Source: JAMXLO01 sp963850535
GTDB taxonomy: Bacteria > Pseudomonadota > Alphaproteobacteria > Acetobacterales > Acetobacteraceae
DNA: 64,000 nt
Direction: 5' to 3'
Assembly (NCBI GenBank): GCA_963850535.1
Contig: CAWKMC010000021.1
Coordinates: 124,001-188,000, forward strand
Positions 53,854 through 62,180 of this stretch are shown here, piece by piece. The position numbers and the translations under genes were made by a program. The notes below the pieces were generated by a model. It did not search any database. It saw nothing but the letters and a program-made list of their open reading frames with translations, and had not been told where the DNA came from. How positions within the stretch are numbered: position 1 is the stretch's first letter; each line of letters starts with the position of its first letter.

Positions 53854-54546
53854 CTATTCGACCAGCCGTAGTTCCGCCGCCCTTCTGCCGGGCAGCGGCC
53901 GCAGCATGAACGCCTCCACAGGCTGCGGCACGTTCTTCAGCATCAACGCGCCGAGTGCTTCGAACGACAGGCCCAGACGATCGCCTGCCCGCTCGTGCGC
54001 GGCGCGCGAAATGCAGATACCGCCAGGCGGACACACCTCCTGCAGTCGCACAGCGATGATGATTCCGCTGCCGTGGAAGTCGCGCCCATCGCGGATGACA
54101 TCCCCCAGATCGACCCCGACGCGCAGGCGCAGGCTGTTGTCCTCCGGCCAACCGTCATTGTGCCGCGCCAGTTCGTACTGCATGGCGACGGCGCACCTCA
54201 CCGCTCCGCTGACGCTGTCGAACGTGACCAGCATTGAATCCCCCGCGGTCTGCACGACATGGCCGCCATGCGCGCGGATGGCTGGCCTGATCAGCCTATG
54301 CATGTTGTGCAGCCGAGCGACGGTCCCTGTATCATCGCGATGAAACAGCCGGCTGTAGCCCACCACGTCGGCATATAGAGCGGCCATCAGTCGGCCTGCG
54401 CGCCGGCTCCACCACGCCGACCGACGGGTCGGTCCAGACGATACGCGCAAGGTGGGCGCAGACCGGTCATCGCCGGGAAGAGAGTCCCTGAACGATAAGG
54501 CAGGAACCGGCTTTGGTTGATACACATCCAGGAATCGCCGCAGCAT
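53854..54546 (-). CDS. Class III adenylate/guanylate cyclase-domain protein
   Basis: A 230-residue protein with one cyclase domain. AALYADVVGYSRLFHRDDTG carries the first metal-binding Asp region, GGHVVQTAGDSMLVTFDSV the second metal Asp, and RVGVDLGDVIRDGRDFHGSG the ribose/purine-binding region. It ends soon after the domain, without the TPR or ABC-binding tail common in such proteins. The first 50 residues are basic and unstructured. ATG 54546 is used; a GTG at 54561 is possible. Confidence 0.82.
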   Translation of the reverse strand: MLRRFLDVYQPKPVPALSFRDSLPGDDRSAPTLRVSSGPTRRSAWWSRRAGRLMAALYADVVGYSRLFHRDDTGTVARLHNMHRLIRPAIRAHGGHVVQTAGDSMLVTFDSVSGAVRCAVAMQYELARHNDGWPEDNSLRLRVGVDLGDVIRDGRDFHGSGIIIAVRLQEVCPPGGICISRAAHERAGDRLGLSFEALGALMLKNVPQPVEAFMLRPLPGRRAAELRLVE

Positions 54547-54596
54547 GACACGTCTCAGCACTTTCAGTGCGAAGCAGAAGGAAGCTGATTGGAATG

Positions 54597-54626
54597 AAAA
54601 GGCCCCGTCCGGTGGCTGGCGGGGCC
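54597..54626 (-). terminator. Intrinsic terminator (minus strand) of the emrAB-LLM unit
   Basis: GGCCCCG/CGGGGCC stem with a 12-base loop, followed on the minus strand by TTTT. It lies about 240 bp beyond the LLM stop and 50 bp upstream of the cyclase start, so it insulates the cyclase gene from the upstream operon. The 304-bp stretch 54562-54865 contains nothing else that I can support. Confidence 0.6.
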
Positions 54627-54865
54627 TGAGCGCTGCTAGCTAACGAACGCAGCTAGAGCGCTTGCGACCCCGAACCCGCAGCCATGCGGACCAGACGCGT
54701 AAGACAAACAGCAATGAAACGCAGGGCGTCCATGCGGGCCGGTTAGCATGATCTGTGTCGAATTCCGAAGCGAAAGTGCATCCGGCAGATCACAGAATTG
54801 CGAGGTGCCGGATCGTTCCCATTCGCGCCGATTGGAGCAGCAATGTTGCTCCAACTCGGCGTCTG

Positions 54866-55783
54866 CTATGCCAATCCCACTACCTCGGCCAAAGCCTGCA
54901 TCTGCTCCTCATACCGCGACACCGGATTGAGCAGCAGGTGGTTTGCACCCATTGCGACCACTTCCTCCAGTCTTGCACGCACCTGCTCTGGCGTGCCGTG
55001 AATGCCGGATGCATCGGTCCCGGGAGGATTGTGGTAAACGTCGGTGAACCAGCGGTGCAGTTCAGCACGCGCCACCTCCGGATCTTCGTCCACTGCCATG
55101 AAGATCCGCTTCGAAATCGGATATGTCGCTGGATCGCGCCCCGCCTTCTCCAGCGCCTCGCGCAACAGCGGCACCGAGCGGGCAAATTCAGCGATGCTGG
55201 AACCGCCCGAACCCATCCATCCATCGGCGATGGATGCGGCGCGCCGCACAGCGTCTGGATGTCCGACGCCCATCCAGATCGGCAGTGGGGTCTGCACCGG
55301 CTTGGGCCACATCGTGTCGCCCCCCAGGTGATAGAACCGACCCTGATGCTCCACTTTCTGTTGCGTCCACAAGGCACGGATCAGCGCCACCTCTTCGCGG
55401 AACCGGGCAACCCGGCCTGCCTCCGGCACCTCGAATTGCCGGTAGTGGTGCTCGCGTCCCAGCCCCACGCCAAGGATCGCCCGACCACCACTGAGATGAT
55501 CCAGCGTTGCCCACTGATGGGCCACCATCAACGGACTGTGGATGGCCAGGACCACCACCGATGCACCGAGCCGGATGCGCGTCGTCACTGCCGCCGCGTA
55601 GGTCAGCGCCACGACTGGATCGAAGCACGTAACGTGGTCCAACGTGTTCTCGGTGACCCATAGATCACGGAAGCCCAGCGCTTCAGCCCGCTGCGCCACG
55701 GCGCGCACCGACGCGACATCGATCGCATCCGGCGACCGATGCGGCAACGACATGCCGAACGCTATCCGATCCTTCAACGCCAT
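54866..55783 (-). CDS. LLM-class F420-dependent oxidoreductase 2
   Basis: A 305-residue luciferase-like enzyme: FGMSLPHRSPDAIDVASVRA, ALGFRDLWVTENTLDHVTCF, LSGGRAILGVGLGREHHYRQ and the C-terminal VAMGANHLLLNPVSRYEEQM. The start follows the EmrB-type gene by 12 bp, so the enzyme is the third gene of that unit. Substrate unknown. Confidence 0.88.
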   Translation of the reverse strand: MALKDRIAFGMSLPHRSPDAIDVASVRAVAQRAEALGFRDLWVTENTLDHVTCFDPVVALTYAAAVTTRIRLGASVVVLAIHSPLMVAHQWATLDHLSGGRAILGVGLGREHHYRQFEVPEAGRVARFREEVALIRALWTQQKVEHQGRFYHLGGDTMWPKPVQTPLPIWMGVGHPDAVRRAASIADGWMGSGGSSIAEFARSVPLLREALEKAGRDPATYPISKRIFMAVDEDPEVARAELHRWFTDVYHNPPGTDASGIHGTPEQVRARLEEVVAMGANHLLLNPVSRYEEQMQALAEVVGLA

Positions 55784-55795
55784 TACGAAATCCCC

Positions 55796-57319
55796 TCAGT
55801 GCCCTGGCGCCGCCCCCTTCGGCATCCGAGGCAGGAACAGCGCCAGCGGCCAGATGCAAAGCGCCACAATGCCCAACAGCCAGAATATGTCGAGATAGCT
55901 CATGATCGACGCCTGAGCCTGCAGCGTGCCGTTGATTGGGCCGAGCGGCACCTTCCAACCGTAGCCGTTGTAGGCGGTGATATGTTCTGCCAACCGCGCA
56001 TGATGGAACTGCCCCCGCTCCTGCAGCAGTGTCTGCGCGAACGATACCCCGACGCTGCCGCCAAGGTTGCGGTATAGGTTCAGCATTGCCGAAGCCTCGT
56101 TGGTCTGATCACCCGGGACCCCGACATAGGATATGGCACTCAGCGGGATGAACAGCATCGGCAGCCACAGCACCTGGACCACCCGCGCCATCGCCACGTT
56201 CCAAAATCCCATCGACAGATCGAGCCCAGTGTTGGACAGCAGTCCCCATCCCGTGCCGATCAAGGCGCCGAGGATCAGCCATTTTGGTTGAACGTAGCGA
56301 CCGGTGACGAAGCCGGAGATCGGCATGACGAACAGCGTGACGATACCGCCATAGGCGAGCGTCAGGCCTGCCTGCGTGGCATCATACCCCATCAGCTCCT
56401 GCGACAGCTGCGGCAGCAATTGCGTGGTGCTGATCAACATGAAGAACACCGCGAACATCATCAGGCAGGATATCGCGAACGCCCGCGACCGCAGCAGTCG
56501 CACGTTCATCACCGGCTGCGGATGCAGCAGCTGCCAAACCACCAGCGTGGCAAGGCCCACCAAGGCTGCCACGCCGAGGCCGGTGATGAAGTCTGAGCTG
56601 AAGCCGTCATCACGCTCATAACGGTCAAGCATGATTTGCAGCGCACCGAAGCCCAGCACGATCAGAGCAAATCCGATGTAATCGACGCGGAGGCCGCCGG
56701 CGAGCAACGCGCGCCGTTCCTGACGCAATGCCGCAGGCTCGGTGATGAACAACTGCACCAGTGTCAGTGACAGCAGTCCGACTGGCAGGTTTATCAGGAA
56801 GCACCAATGCCATGAATATGCGTCAGTCAGCCATCCGCCCAGCACTGGCCCGGCCGCCGGAGCAGTAACGACAGTGATGCCATACAATGCGAATGCCAGT
56901 GCCCGCTTCTCCGGCGGGAAGGTGTCGGCGAAGATCGACTGCTCGGTCGGTGCCAGTCCGCCACCTCCCACACCCTGCAACGCGCGCGCCAGCAGCATCG
57001 TTGTCAGGGAAGTGGACATCGCGCAGAGCACGGTGCTGCCGGTGAACAGCGCCACGCAAATCATATAGAACCGCTTGCGCCCCAGCACGTTGGCCAGCCA
57101 GCCACTGATCGGGAGCACAATCGCATTGGCCACTAAGTAGCTGGTTAGGATCCACGTCGCCTCATCCAGGCTCGCCGCAAGACTGCCCGCAATATGCGGC
57201 AGTGCGACGTTAACGATCGTCGTGTCGAGAACCTCCATGAAGGTTGCGATCGACACAATGACCGCGATCAGCCAAGGGTTACGCTTGCCCGCAGCCGAAC
57301 GGGGCAGTGCCGTCGGCAT
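55796..57319 (-). CDS. DHA2-type MFS drug exporter (EmrB-like)
   Basis: A 507-residue, 14-helix transporter. The signatures EVLDTTIVNVALPHIAGSLA and SWLANVLGRKRFYMICVALF (first half) and PTEQSIFADTFPPEKRALAF (motif C region) are typical of EmrB/QacA proteins. It forms a tripartite pump with an HlyD adaptor, whose gene ends 1 bp upstream of this start codon. Confidence 0.92.
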   Translation of the reverse strand: MPTALPRSAAGKRNPWLIAVIVSIATFMEVLDTTIVNVALPHIAGSLAASLDEATWILTSYLVANAIVLPISGWLANVLGRKRFYMICVALFTGSTVLCAMSTSLTTMLLARALQGVGGGGLAPTEQSIFADTFPPEKRALAFALYGITVVTAPAAGPVLGGWLTDAYSWHWCFLINLPVGLLSLTLVQLFITEPAALRQERRALLAGGLRVDYIGFALIVLGFGALQIMLDRYERDDGFSSDFITGLGVAALVGLATLVVWQLLHPQPVMNVRLLRSRAFAISCLMMFAVFFMLISTTQLLPQLSQELMGYDATQAGLTLAYGGIVTLFVMPISGFVTGRYVQPKWLILGALIGTGWGLLSNTGLDLSMGFWNVAMARVVQVLWLPMLFIPLSAISYVGVPGDQTNEASAMLNLYRNLGGSVGVSFAQTLLQERGQFHHARLAEHITAYNGYGWKVPLGPINGTLQAQASIMSYLDIFWLLGIVALCIWPLALFLPRMPKGAAPGH

Positions 57320-57320
57320 C

Positions 57321-58209
57321 TCAGTCGGTTTTCACGCTCGGCTCGGCCGACATTCCGGGTGCCAGAAAATGCTGCTGCACGCGAGCGTCGTCGAACTCGA
57401 TCTTCACCGGCAACCGCTGCACCACTTTGACCCAGTTGCCGGTGGCATTCTCCGCCGGCAAAACGCTGAATGCCGATCCGGTGCTTGGCTGGAAGCTGTC
57501 CACCCTGCCGTGAAATGTGACGGCCGGAACTGCGTCCACCGATATGTTCACCGGTTGCCTCGGCTTCAGTCGAGACAGTTGTTTCTCCTTGAAGTTCGCC
57601 GTCACCCACACGTTGTCCTGCACAACGGCGAACATCGCCTGGCCAGGGCTGACATAATTTCCGACATCGACGTTGCGGTGCGCAATGCGCCCCGTCACCG
57701 GCGCGACAATTGTGCAGTAGGAAAGCTCGAGTTCCGCCGCCGCGACGTTCGCCTCGGCCTGTTGCTCCTGCGCCTGCGCGGCCACAACCTGCGCCTGTCC
57801 CGCCTGCAGTTGCGCTTCGGCGCCGGCGACCGCCTGCTTCGCATCGTTGAGCTTGGCCTGCGACGAATGGAAGGTTGCGGTCGCATTATCGACCTGCTGC
57901 TGAGACACCGCATGCGGATTGATGCTGGTGAACGGGTTGATAGTCCTGCTGCGCCTGCATCAGATCGGCCTGCGTCACGACCACGTTCGCCTTGGCCTGG
58001 TCCACATTTGCCTGCAGCACGCCGATCTGCGCCGCCGTCTGCTGTCGGCTTGCCGCTGCGTTGGCGCGCGCCGCCTTGGCCTGGTCGAGCTTCACCTGAT
58101 AGTCGTGCGGATCGATCAGTACCAGCCTCTGCCCCTGGGTTACGTGCTGATTGTCGGAGAATTCCAACGCGACGACAGGGCCAGCAACCTGCGGTGCCAT
58201 CTGCGTCAT
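57321..58209 (-). pseudogene. HlyD/EmrA-type membrane-fusion adaptor (frameshifted, N-terminus missing)
   Basis: The adaptor subunit of the EmrB pump. The first frame reads TQMAPQVAGPVVALEFSDNQ and a long coiled coil (ANVDQAKANVVVTQADLMQA), breaks near 57940, and the next frame continues FTSINPHAVSQQQVDNATAT to TGRIAHRNVDVGNYVSPGQA and the end APGMSAEPSVKTD. Upstream of the ATG at 58209 the frame reads ATDDAFVDGY and then meets a stop, so the N-terminal membrane anchor normally found there is lacking. As given the gene would not make a working anchor. Confidence 0.78.
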
Positions 58210-58480
58210 ATAGCCATCTACGAACGCGTCGTCGGTAGCAGGCGCGACGCTTCCATGCCGCTAATGATCACGGACGCCTGATCGGGGAGACGCCGGCATG
58301 AACGAGGAATTGATGCGTGTTCCTGCAACCAAGGTTGCTGCCAGAGCTGGGGAGACGGTTAATGCTACGTTTCGATCGCGCTTGCGATCACGCTCCAGCA
58401 ACTGATGAAGGACAAGCTGCTACCAATCGACCCGCGCGAAGGTACTGTGCAACGATAAGGGACAGCCGACAGGAGCCCTC

Positions 58481-59887
58481 ATGCCCGCGCCTTCCTCTGA
58501 TACGGTTGCCGCCGTATTGCGCCATACCGATGCATCTCTCGACGCCTCCCGTGAGCGGTTGTTCGAGCTCTTGAGCATTCCCTCGATCAGTGCCCAGCCT
58601 GACCACCGGCAAGATTGCCTGCGTGCCGCCGGGTGGGTACGTGCACAGCTCGCGGACCTTGGCTTTTCCGCCGAGATCCGCCCGACCGATGGTCATCCAG
58701 TCGTCATCGCCCACCATGCGGCACCGGCCGGCTACCGCGGTCCGCACATCCTGTTCTACGGCCACTACGACGTGCAGCCGGTGGATCCGCTCGACCTATG
58801 GCACAGCCCGCCTTTCGAGCCACAGCTGGTAGATGGGCCGCATGGCAAGCGGTTCGTCGCGCGCGGCGCGGTGGACGACAAGGGCCAGGTGATGATGTTC
58901 GTCGAGGCGATGCGCGCCTGGAAGCAAGCTGCCGGCGGCATCCCCGCGCACATCACCGTGCTGATCGAAGGTGAAGAAGAGATCGGCAGCCCAAACCTCG
59001 AGCCATTCCTTGTCGCCAATAAGGCCGAACTCGCATCCGACCTTGCGTTGATCAGTGACACCGGCATGTGGGACATCGACACGCCGGCCATCACCACGCG
59101 CCTGCGTGGTATGACCTATGTGCAGGTGACCCTGAAGGCAGCCAGCCGTGATCTCCATTCCGGACTGTATGGCGGCTCGGCGCTTAATCCGATCAACGCG
59201 CTGGCGCATGTGCTGGGCGATTTGCATGACGCCAATGGTCGCATCCAGCTGCCCGGCTTCTACGACAAGGTGAAGCCCGTCTCGAATGCCCAGCGGACGC
59301 AGTGGGATGCACTCGGCTTCGACGAGAGTGCATTCTTGGGCAAGATCGGCCTTAGCTCACCGTCGGGCGAACGCGGCTACTCCGCGCTCGAACGGATGTG
59401 GGCGCGACCGACTGCCGATATCAACGGCATGTGGGGCGGTTACACCGGCGCTGGCGCCAAGACGGTGATCGCCGCTGAGGCGTCAGCGAAGATCTCGTTC
59501 CGCTTGGTGCCCGGGCAGGATCCGGATGAAGTGTTCGACCAGTTCAAGCGTTTCGTCGCCGAGCGGCTGCCGGTTGGTGCGACGGTTGACTACGAGTGTG
59601 GCACACGCAGCCCGGGCATCGAGGTCAATGTCGAAAGCCCTTGGGTACGCGCGGGGCAGGCAGTGCTGACCGATGAATACGGCAAGCAAGCAGTCCTGAT
59701 GGGCAGCGGCGGTTCGATCCCGGTGGTGACCTCGCTGCGCACGATACTGGGCATCGACAGCCTGCTGATGGGCTTCGGCCTTGATGACGACCAGGTGCAC
59801 AGCCCGAACGAAAAGTTCGAGCAGCGCTGCTTCCACCACGGTATCCGCTCGCATGTTCGGCTGCTCGCAAAGTTTGCTGGCGGGTGA
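58481..59887 (+). CDS. M20 family dipeptidase/carnosinase-type peptidase
   Basis: A 468-residue zinc peptidase. ILFYGHYDVQPVDPLDLWHS, VARGAVDDKGQVMMFVEAM, LIEGEEEIGSPNLEPFL and LISDTGMWDIDTPAITTRLRG hold the metal ligands and the catalytic Glu. A long lid domain and MGSGGSIPVVTSLRTILG follow. It is the longer, dipeptidase class of M20, unlike the hippurate-type enzyme at 26360. Starts at ATG 58481 after AGGAG. Confidence 0.92.
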   Translation: MPAPSSDTVAAVLRHTDASLDASRERLFELLSIPSISAQPDHRQDCLRAAGWVRAQLADLGFSAEIRPTDGHPVVIAHHAAPAGYRGPHILFYGHYDVQPVDPLDLWHSPPFEPQLVDGPHGKRFVARGAVDDKGQVMMFVEAMRAWKQAAGGIPAHITVLIEGEEEIGSPNLEPFLVANKAELASDLALISDTGMWDIDTPAITTRLRGMTYVQVTLKAASRDLHSGLYGGSALNPINALAHVLGDLHDANGRIQLPGFYDKVKPVSNAQRTQWDALGFDESAFLGKIGLSSPSGERGYSALERMWARPTADINGMWGGYTGAGAKTVIAAEASAKISFRLVPGQDPDEVFDQFKRFVAERLPVGATVDYECGTRSPGIEVNVESPWVRAGQAVLTDEYGKQAVLMGSGGSIPVVTSLRTILGIDSLLMGFGLDDDQVHSPNEKFEQRCFHHGIRSHVRLLAKFAGG

Positions 59888-59888
59888 G

Positions 59889-59990
59889 TTGAACCTTCCC
59901 CTTTCCCTTGTAGGAGGGGGGTTGGGGAAGGGGGCCGCAAGTCCGCCATCCCCTCCCCCCGCCGCCCTCCCGCAAGGGGTGGGGGACAAG
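59889..59990. repeat. C/G-tract intergenic repeat with hairpins
   Basis: Directly after the peptidase stop comes a strand-asymmetric stretch of C- and G-runs. CCTTCCCC (59894-59901) and GGGGAAGG (59924-59931) are perfect complements, and a second C-rich/G-rich pair follows (CCCTCCCGCAAGGGGTGGGG). It looks like the dispersed intergenic repeats of high-GC alphaproteobacteria. Only one copy is in the window. Confidence 0.6.
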
Positions 59991-60036
59991 CCCAGATCCG
60001 CTCCGCGCCTCCGCATCGTGGGCCTGTGGAGCTCAG

Positions 60037-60603
60037 TTGGCGGGACCTTTCGATCTGGAGTTGGCGACAGGCGAGTGCCTGGCGATTACCGGCCCGTCCG
60101 GCTCCGGCAAGAGCCTCTGCCTGCGCATGATCGCTGACCTCGACCCCAACGAGGGCGATGTGCTGCTCGATGGCGCGAGCCGTCGGAGCTTTTCTGCTCC
60201 AGCCTGGCGTCGGCAGGTCGTTTATAGCGCTGCCGAGCCGGGGTGGTGGCACGAGCGGGTGGCCGATCACTTCCGCGGCGAGACGTCGGAGATCGCCCGC
60301 GGCATGCTGCCGCGGCTTGCGCTCGCAGCGGCAACATTCGACAGCGAAGTCGTGCACCTCTCAACGGGTGAGCGGCAGCGCCTGGCGTTGATCCGTGCCC
60401 TCGCCCTGCAGTCTCCTGTACTGCTGCTCGATGAACCGACCGGCGCGCTGGACCAGGACAGCACGCACCTGGTCGAGGTGATGCTTCGCCAACGGCTCGC
60501 CGCCGGCACCACCATACTCATGGTGACGCACAGCGCGGCGCAGGCCGAGCGCCTCGCCCGCCGCCACCTGCGCATGGAGAACCGCCGCCTCGTCCCGGCA
60601 TGA
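60037..60603 (+). CDS. fetA: ABC transporter ATPase, FetA-like
   Basis: A 188-residue ATPase of the FetAB-type exporter (iron export in E. coli). Walker A is GPSGSGKS, the signature LSTGERQRLALIRALA, Walker B VLLLDEPTGALD and the switch His is in MVTHSAAQ. The start is uncertain: TTG 60037 begins in GPFDLELATGECLAIT, but the preceding frame reads LRIVGLWSSV, which would be a normal N-terminus if one base were removed near 60035. It shares ATGA with fetB. Confidence 0.85.
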   Translation: MAGPFDLELATGECLAITGPSGSGKSLCLRMIADLDPNEGDVLLDGASRRSFSAPAWRRQVVYSAAEPGWWHERVADHFRGETSEIARGMLPRLALAAATFDSEVVHLSTGERQRLALIRALALQSPVLLLDEPTGALDQDSTHLVEVMLRQRLAAGTTILMVTHSAAQAERLARRHLRMENRRLVPA

Positions 60604-61416
60604 CGCCGATCCTGCTCACTCCGCTCGACGTCGCGGTCGCCGCTGTACCTGATCGTGCTCGACGCCACGCTGTCGCTGGTGCTCCGCCTCGGCTTGCACA
60701 CGCAGCTCCTCTGGGCGGCGGCGCGCATGGTCGTACAACTGGTGCTTATCGGCTTCGTGCTCCGGCTGGTGTTTTCCCTCGCCTCGCCGCTGGCCACGTT
60801 GGCTGTGGTACTGGCAATGGTCGCGATTGCCAGTCGCGAGGTCGCTGCTCGCCCCGAGCAGCGGCTAGGCCGCTTCGGCAACTATGCGGTTGGGGCTTCG
60901 GCTGTTGCCTTTGCCACCTTCCTTACCGCCATCCTGGCACTGACCACGGCCATTCGTCCGCAACCCTGGTACGACGCACGCTATGCCATACCGCTCGCTG
61001 GCATCATCCTGGGCAACGTGTTGAACGGCGGTTCGCTGGCACTCGATTCGCTGCTCGGCGGCGTTGTGCGTGACCGGGCCGCAATCGAGGCACAGCTTGC
61101 GCTTGGCGCCAGCTTCCGCCAGGCGATGCGGGGTCTGATCCGCACCTCGGTACGGCGCGCGCTGCTGCCTATCATTAACCAGATGTCGGCCGCTGGCGTG
61201 GTCACGCTGCCCGGCATCATGACCGGCCAGATCCTCGCCGGCATGGACCCGCTGGAAGCGGCGAAATACCAGATCCTGCTGATCTTCCTGCTGTCCGGCG
61301 GCAGTGGTCTCGCCGCGGTCGCTGTGGTTTACCTTGCCGCAATGCGATTGACTGATGATAGACAGCGCCTGCGCATCGACCGCTTGCGCGCGAAGGCACG
61401 AGGTACGCTCCCATGA
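60600..61416 (+). CDS. fetB: ABC transporter permease, FetB-like (one frameshift)
   Basis: About 271 residues. The start MTPILLTPLDVAVAA breaks near 60640 and the correct frame continues LYLIVLDATLSLVLRLGLHT, through seven or so hydrophobic helices, the cytoplasmic coupling region RDRAAIEAQLALGASFRQAM and TLPGIMTGQILAGMDPLEAA, typical of UPF0014/FetB permeases. It shares ATGA with fetA at one end and with the CBS gene at the other, so the three form a tight operon. Confidence 0.87.
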
Positions 61417-62126
61417 TCGCCAGCGACGTAATGACCCGCAACGTGATCTCGGTCCCGCCGGACGCGACGATTGCCGACGCTGTCGCGCTGATGCTCGACC
61501 GGGGCATCTCTGGCCTGCTGGTGGTGGATCACGGCGGCACGCTCGCCGGGATCGTCACCGAGGGCGACCTGCTGCGACGCGATGAACTTGGCACCGGTCG
61601 CCGCCGCTCCTGGTGGCTGCGCCTGATCGCCTCGCCGGGCCGGCAGGCCGCCGATTTCACACGCACGCACGGCCGCAAGGTCGCCGACGTGATGACGCAG
61701 GACGTCATCAGCGTGAGCGTCAAATCGCCGCTGGAGGAGATTGTCGCGCTGATGGAAGAACATCGCATCAAGCGCGTCCCAGTGCTGGATGACAACAAGG
61801 TCGTCGGTGTGGTCAGCCGTGCCGATCTGCTGCGCGCGCTGGCGGTCGCGGCGCGCGAGCATGCCGTGGCCGCCGGCGATGACCCGACCATCCGCAACCG
61901 CATCCTGGAAACTTTGGGACGCGAACCATGGGCGCCGCGGACCACGCTTAATGTGACGGTGGTGAACGGCGTGGTCGATCTTTGGGGCACGATCAGCAAC
62001 GACCAGGAGCGCCGCGCGATCTGCGTCATCGCCGAGAACACCCCGGGGGTGAAAAAAGTGATCGATCACCTGGTGTTCGTGGAGGCATATACCGGCACCG
62101 TCATCGAAGCGCCGCCCCAGTCATAG
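61413..62126 (+). CDS. CBS-pair plus BON-domain protein
   Basis: A 237-residue cytoplasmic protein. Two CBS domains (MIASDVMTRNVISVPPDATI, GISGLLVVDHGGTLAGIVTE; VADVMTQDVISVSVKSPLEE, IKRVPVLDDNKVVGVVSRAD) bind adenine nucleotides in related proteins, and a C-terminal BON domain (TTLNVTVVNGVVDLWGTISN) follows. Coupling to fetB through ATGA suggests that it senses energy or stress state for the exporter, though that is inference. Confidence 0.88.
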   Translation: MIASDVMTRNVISVPPDATIADAVALMLDRGISGLLVVDHGGTLAGIVTEGDLLRRDELGTGRRRSWWLRLIASPGRQAADFTRTHGRKVADVMTQDVISVSVKSPLEEIVALMEEHRIKRVPVLDDNKVVGVVSRADLLRALAVAAREHAVAAGDDPTIRNRILETLGREPWAPRTTLNVTVVNGVVDLWGTISNDQERRAICVIAENTPGVKKVIDHLVFVEAYTGTVIEAPPQS

Positions 62127-62180
62127 CCTCCCCTCCTCCGTGCTTCCGCCTTAGCATGGCGGCGGCAAAGGGGAGACGAC

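Noticed and set aside
54636..54854. Minus-strand 72-codon frame between cyclase and LLM genes
   Set aside because: Cys-rich by chance, no ribosome site and no relatives recognised; the region contains a terminator.
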